From assembly GCA_910583885.1 (NCBI GenBank), contig CAJUAC010000112.1:1-5907 (forward strand): a stretch of DNA of 5,907 nucleotides, in the 5' to 3' direction. Made by a program: the position numbers and the translations under genes. The notes beneath the pieces were generated by a model. The model worked only from the letters and a program-made list of their open reading frames with translations. It did no database searches and was not told the DNA's origin. The DNA comes from an uncultured Oscillospiraceae bacterium. GTDB taxonomy: Bacteria > Bacillota > Clostridia > Oscillospirales > Oscillospiraceae. Below, in pieces: positions 5,025 through 5,907 of this stretch; the stretch's first letter is position 1, and each line of letters starts with the position of its first letter.

Positions 5025-5119
5025 AGGGAAAACATAAGGGAAAATAGGGCCGTAGGGGACAGCTAAAGCCTCTGCAGCCCTTGATATTTCAGCGTTTTCC
5101 TGTTTGACTGTCCTACAAA
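5024..5119 (+). other. Putative attachment-site region (element/parB junction)
   Basis: Between the integrase stop and the parB remnant lies a non-coding stretch with att-like structure. AAGGGAAAA is repeated directly at 5024-5032 and 5036-5044, 12 bases apart, and further AGGG motifs follow at 5046 and 5054, like integrase arm sites. GGACAG (5057-5062) and CTGTCC (5108-5113) are inverted repeats. ParB-like coding sequence begins at about 5108 (LSYKMKLEAIK), directly after an in-frame TGA (5105-5107). The core is probably within about 5100-5125, but its exact limits need the other end of the element. Confidence 0.55.
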
Positions 5120-5647
5120 ATGAAGCTGGAGGCCATCAAGCGCCGCGCCGGGAGGCGTACCAAGGAAGCCGCAGATAATTCGCCGAATAATTCGGCGAAT
5201 TTCCGCAGCGATGATGAAATCGGCGCGGCGATGGGTATGAGCGGCGATACCGTCCGCAATTACATTTCCCTGACCCAGCTGGTCCTGAAGCTTCAGCAGA
5301 TGGTGGATGATAAGAAAATCGCTGTGACCCCGGCCTATCAGATCGCCGCCTTGAAGCCGGAGGAACAGGCGCTTTTGGTGGAGACCATCGAAAGCGAACA
5401 GGCCACCCCCTCCGTCTCCCAGGCCCAGCGCATGAAGAAGTTAAGCCAGTCCGGGGAGCTGAACGAGGACACCATGCTCTCCATCATGTCGGCGGAGAAG
5501 AAGCCGGAGGTTGACAAAATCGTGCTGACTGGCGATACCCTCCGCAAATACTTCCCCCGCTCCTACACCCCCCGGAAGATGGAGGAAACCATCATCAAAC
5601 TGTTGGAGGCATGGCAGAAGAAGCGCCAGCGCAGTCAGGAACGCTAA
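5120..5647 (+). pseudogene. 3' part of a ParB/Spo0J-like partition gene, interrupted by the element
   Basis: The frame encodes the C-terminal part of a ParB-like protein: MKLEAIKRRAGRR, a KorB/ParB-type helix-turn-helix (about 30-66; DEIGAAMGMSGDTVRNYISL), the TPAYQIAALKPEEQ segment, SVSQAQRMKKLSQ, and a C-terminal LRKYFPRSYTPRKMEETIIKLLEAWQ region. The N-terminal ParB nuclease/CTPase domain is absent, though family members have it. The frame can be read back only to 5108 before an in-frame TGA. The ATG at 5120 has no ribosome binding site, so the fragment is probably little translated. The missing 5' part should lie across the element, outside the window. Intact proteins of this type occur with parA on plasmids and conjugative elements of gut Firmicutes (family knowledge). 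The 175 residues here look undamaged, so excision could restore a working gene. Confidence 0.85.
5177..5201. repeat. Perfect 11-bp palindrome inside the parB remnant
   Basis: AATTCGCCGAA (5177-5187) and TTCGGCGAATT (5191-5201) are exact reverse complements around TAA. They encode the Asn/Ser-rich stretch NSPNNSAN before the helix-turn-helix. This could be a chance result of the repeated coding pattern or a protein-binding site. Confidence 0.6.
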
Positions 5648-5666
5648 TCAAATACGGGACAGGCAC

Positions 5667-5698
5667 ACCGGACAGGAAATCTCTCTGCCCGGTTTTTT
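5667..5698 (+). terminator. Intrinsic terminator after the parB remnant
   Basis: ACCGGACAG (5667-5675) pairs with CTGCCCGGT (5685-5693) with one A-C mismatch and a nine-base loop, followed by six Ts (5693-5698). It starts 19 bases after the parB stop and should end parB transcription before the next gene. Confidence 0.8.
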
Positions 5699-5722
5699 CG
5701 TGTCCTGGAAAGGAGACGCACG

Positions 5723-5907
5723 TTGTATATCAACACATTTCAATACAAGCCGGAGCATGTGGACTGCCGCCTCTGTACCGAGTACGCCGGTAAGAAAAAG
5801 GGCTGCACCGCCCAGGGCTGTCCCTGGCTGACGGAGCGGATCGAGGCCGGAGTGGTGGGGTATGAGGAAGCCGTCATGGAGACGTTCCCCCGCAGCGCCC
5901 ATCTGGA
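5723..5907 (+). CDS. Small Cys-rich protein, TTG start, 3' end cut by window edge
   Basis: Sixty-one codons are visible, starting MYINTFQYKPEHVDCRLCTE. The TTG start is supported by AAAGGAG (5709-5715) seven bases upstream; no ATG in this frame precedes the conserved-looking Cys part. C15-x2-C18 and C28-x4-C33 form a likely zinc-binding knuckle, followed by PWLTERIEAGVVGYEEAV. I recall similar small unnamed proteins next to parB-like genes in conjugative elements of gut Firmicutes, but cannot give a function. It lies just beyond the parB terminator, so it probably has its own promoter or depends on read-through. It belongs to the recipient replicon rather than to the inserted element. Confidence 0.75.
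   Translation, partial: MYINTFQYKPEHVDCRLCTEYAGKKKGCTAQGCPWLTERIEAGVVGYEEAVMETFPRSAHL

Larger units (their letters stand above)
1..5107. mobile_element. Temperate phage-like integrative element, one end (integrase side); other end outside window
   Basis: Seen: integrase, repressor, Cro-like and excisionase-like HTH proteins, replisome organiser, DnaC-type loader and PD-(D/E)xK nuclease form an integration, switch and replication module. On the right the integrase abuts a parB-like gene that lacks its N-terminal half, which is the expected picture of insertion into that gene. The right boundary is approximate: homology to parB appears to begin at about 5108, and the crossover lies between the integrase stop (5024) and there. 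The left boundary is not in the window. No capsid, terminase, relaxase or coupling-protein gene is visible, so prophage versus integrative mobilisable element cannot be decided; the organiser plus DnaC pair favours a phage. Confidence 0.8.

Noticed and set aside
5648..5902. 84-aa minus-strand frame at the right end
   Set aside because: It runs antisense through an intrinsic terminator and through the TTG-started Cys-rich gene, which has a good ribosome binding site.
1..5907. CRISPR array, tRNA, rRNA, insertion sequence or toxin-antitoxin pair
   Set aside because: No regularly spaced long repeats, tRNA-like cloverleaf, transposase motifs or recognisable toxin-antitoxin proteins were seen on either strand.

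Overview
The window looks like one end of an integrated temperate element (prophage or phage-like integrative element) in a fairly GC-rich gut-type Clostridia/Oscillospiraceae host. This host call is inference: it rests on strong AGGAGG ribosome binding sites, GTG and TTG starts, and protein styles typical of that group. The element appears to be inserted inside a parB-like partition gene. Only the 3' part of that gene is present (from about 5108), directly after the integrase gene and its putative attachment region. The parB 5' part and the other element end must lie beyond position 1.

Layout: a divergent switch sits at about 2916-3050. To the right on the + strand are a non-cleavable-type XRE repressor (3051-3716) and a tyrosine recombinase (3846-5024). 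To the left on the - strand runs a tightly packed early operon: a 63-aa Cro-like HTH protein, a 67-aa excisionase/HTH_17 protein, an 83-aa acidic protein with a TTG start, a replisome-organiser protein split by a frame change (1876-2268 plus 1569-1889), a DnaC-type helicase loader (722-1558), a PD-(D/E)xK nuclease (384-710) and a truncated small protein (1-174). Spacings are a few bases or overlaps almost throughout, so this reads as one transcript from a TTGACA-N17-TAATTT promoter at 2983-2955. Two inverted copies of GCTTGCAANNTTTT, one at each divergent promoter, are good operator candidates.

Right of the junction are the parB 3' remnant (5120-5647), a clear intrinsic terminator (5667-5698) and the start of a Cys-rich small gene (TTG, 5723 onward). 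These probably belong to the recipient replicon, itself likely a conjugative element or plasmid, which would make this a nested insertion.

How it works together (inference): the repressor holds the early operon off. On induction, the HTH_17 protein may act as excisionase with the integrase. The organiser, DnaC and nuclease serve replication and recombination, and precise excision would restore parB. The most unusual points are: (1) the replisome-organiser reading frame breaks exactly inside a degenerate 5-nt repeat followed by a perfect 9-bp hairpin; (2) the insertion interrupts a partition gene and leaves an in-frame stop and no ribosome binding site before the remnant; (3) the repressor has a second, degenerate HTH-like half; (4) two abutting hairpins and a wrong-way terminator lie between repressor and integrase.
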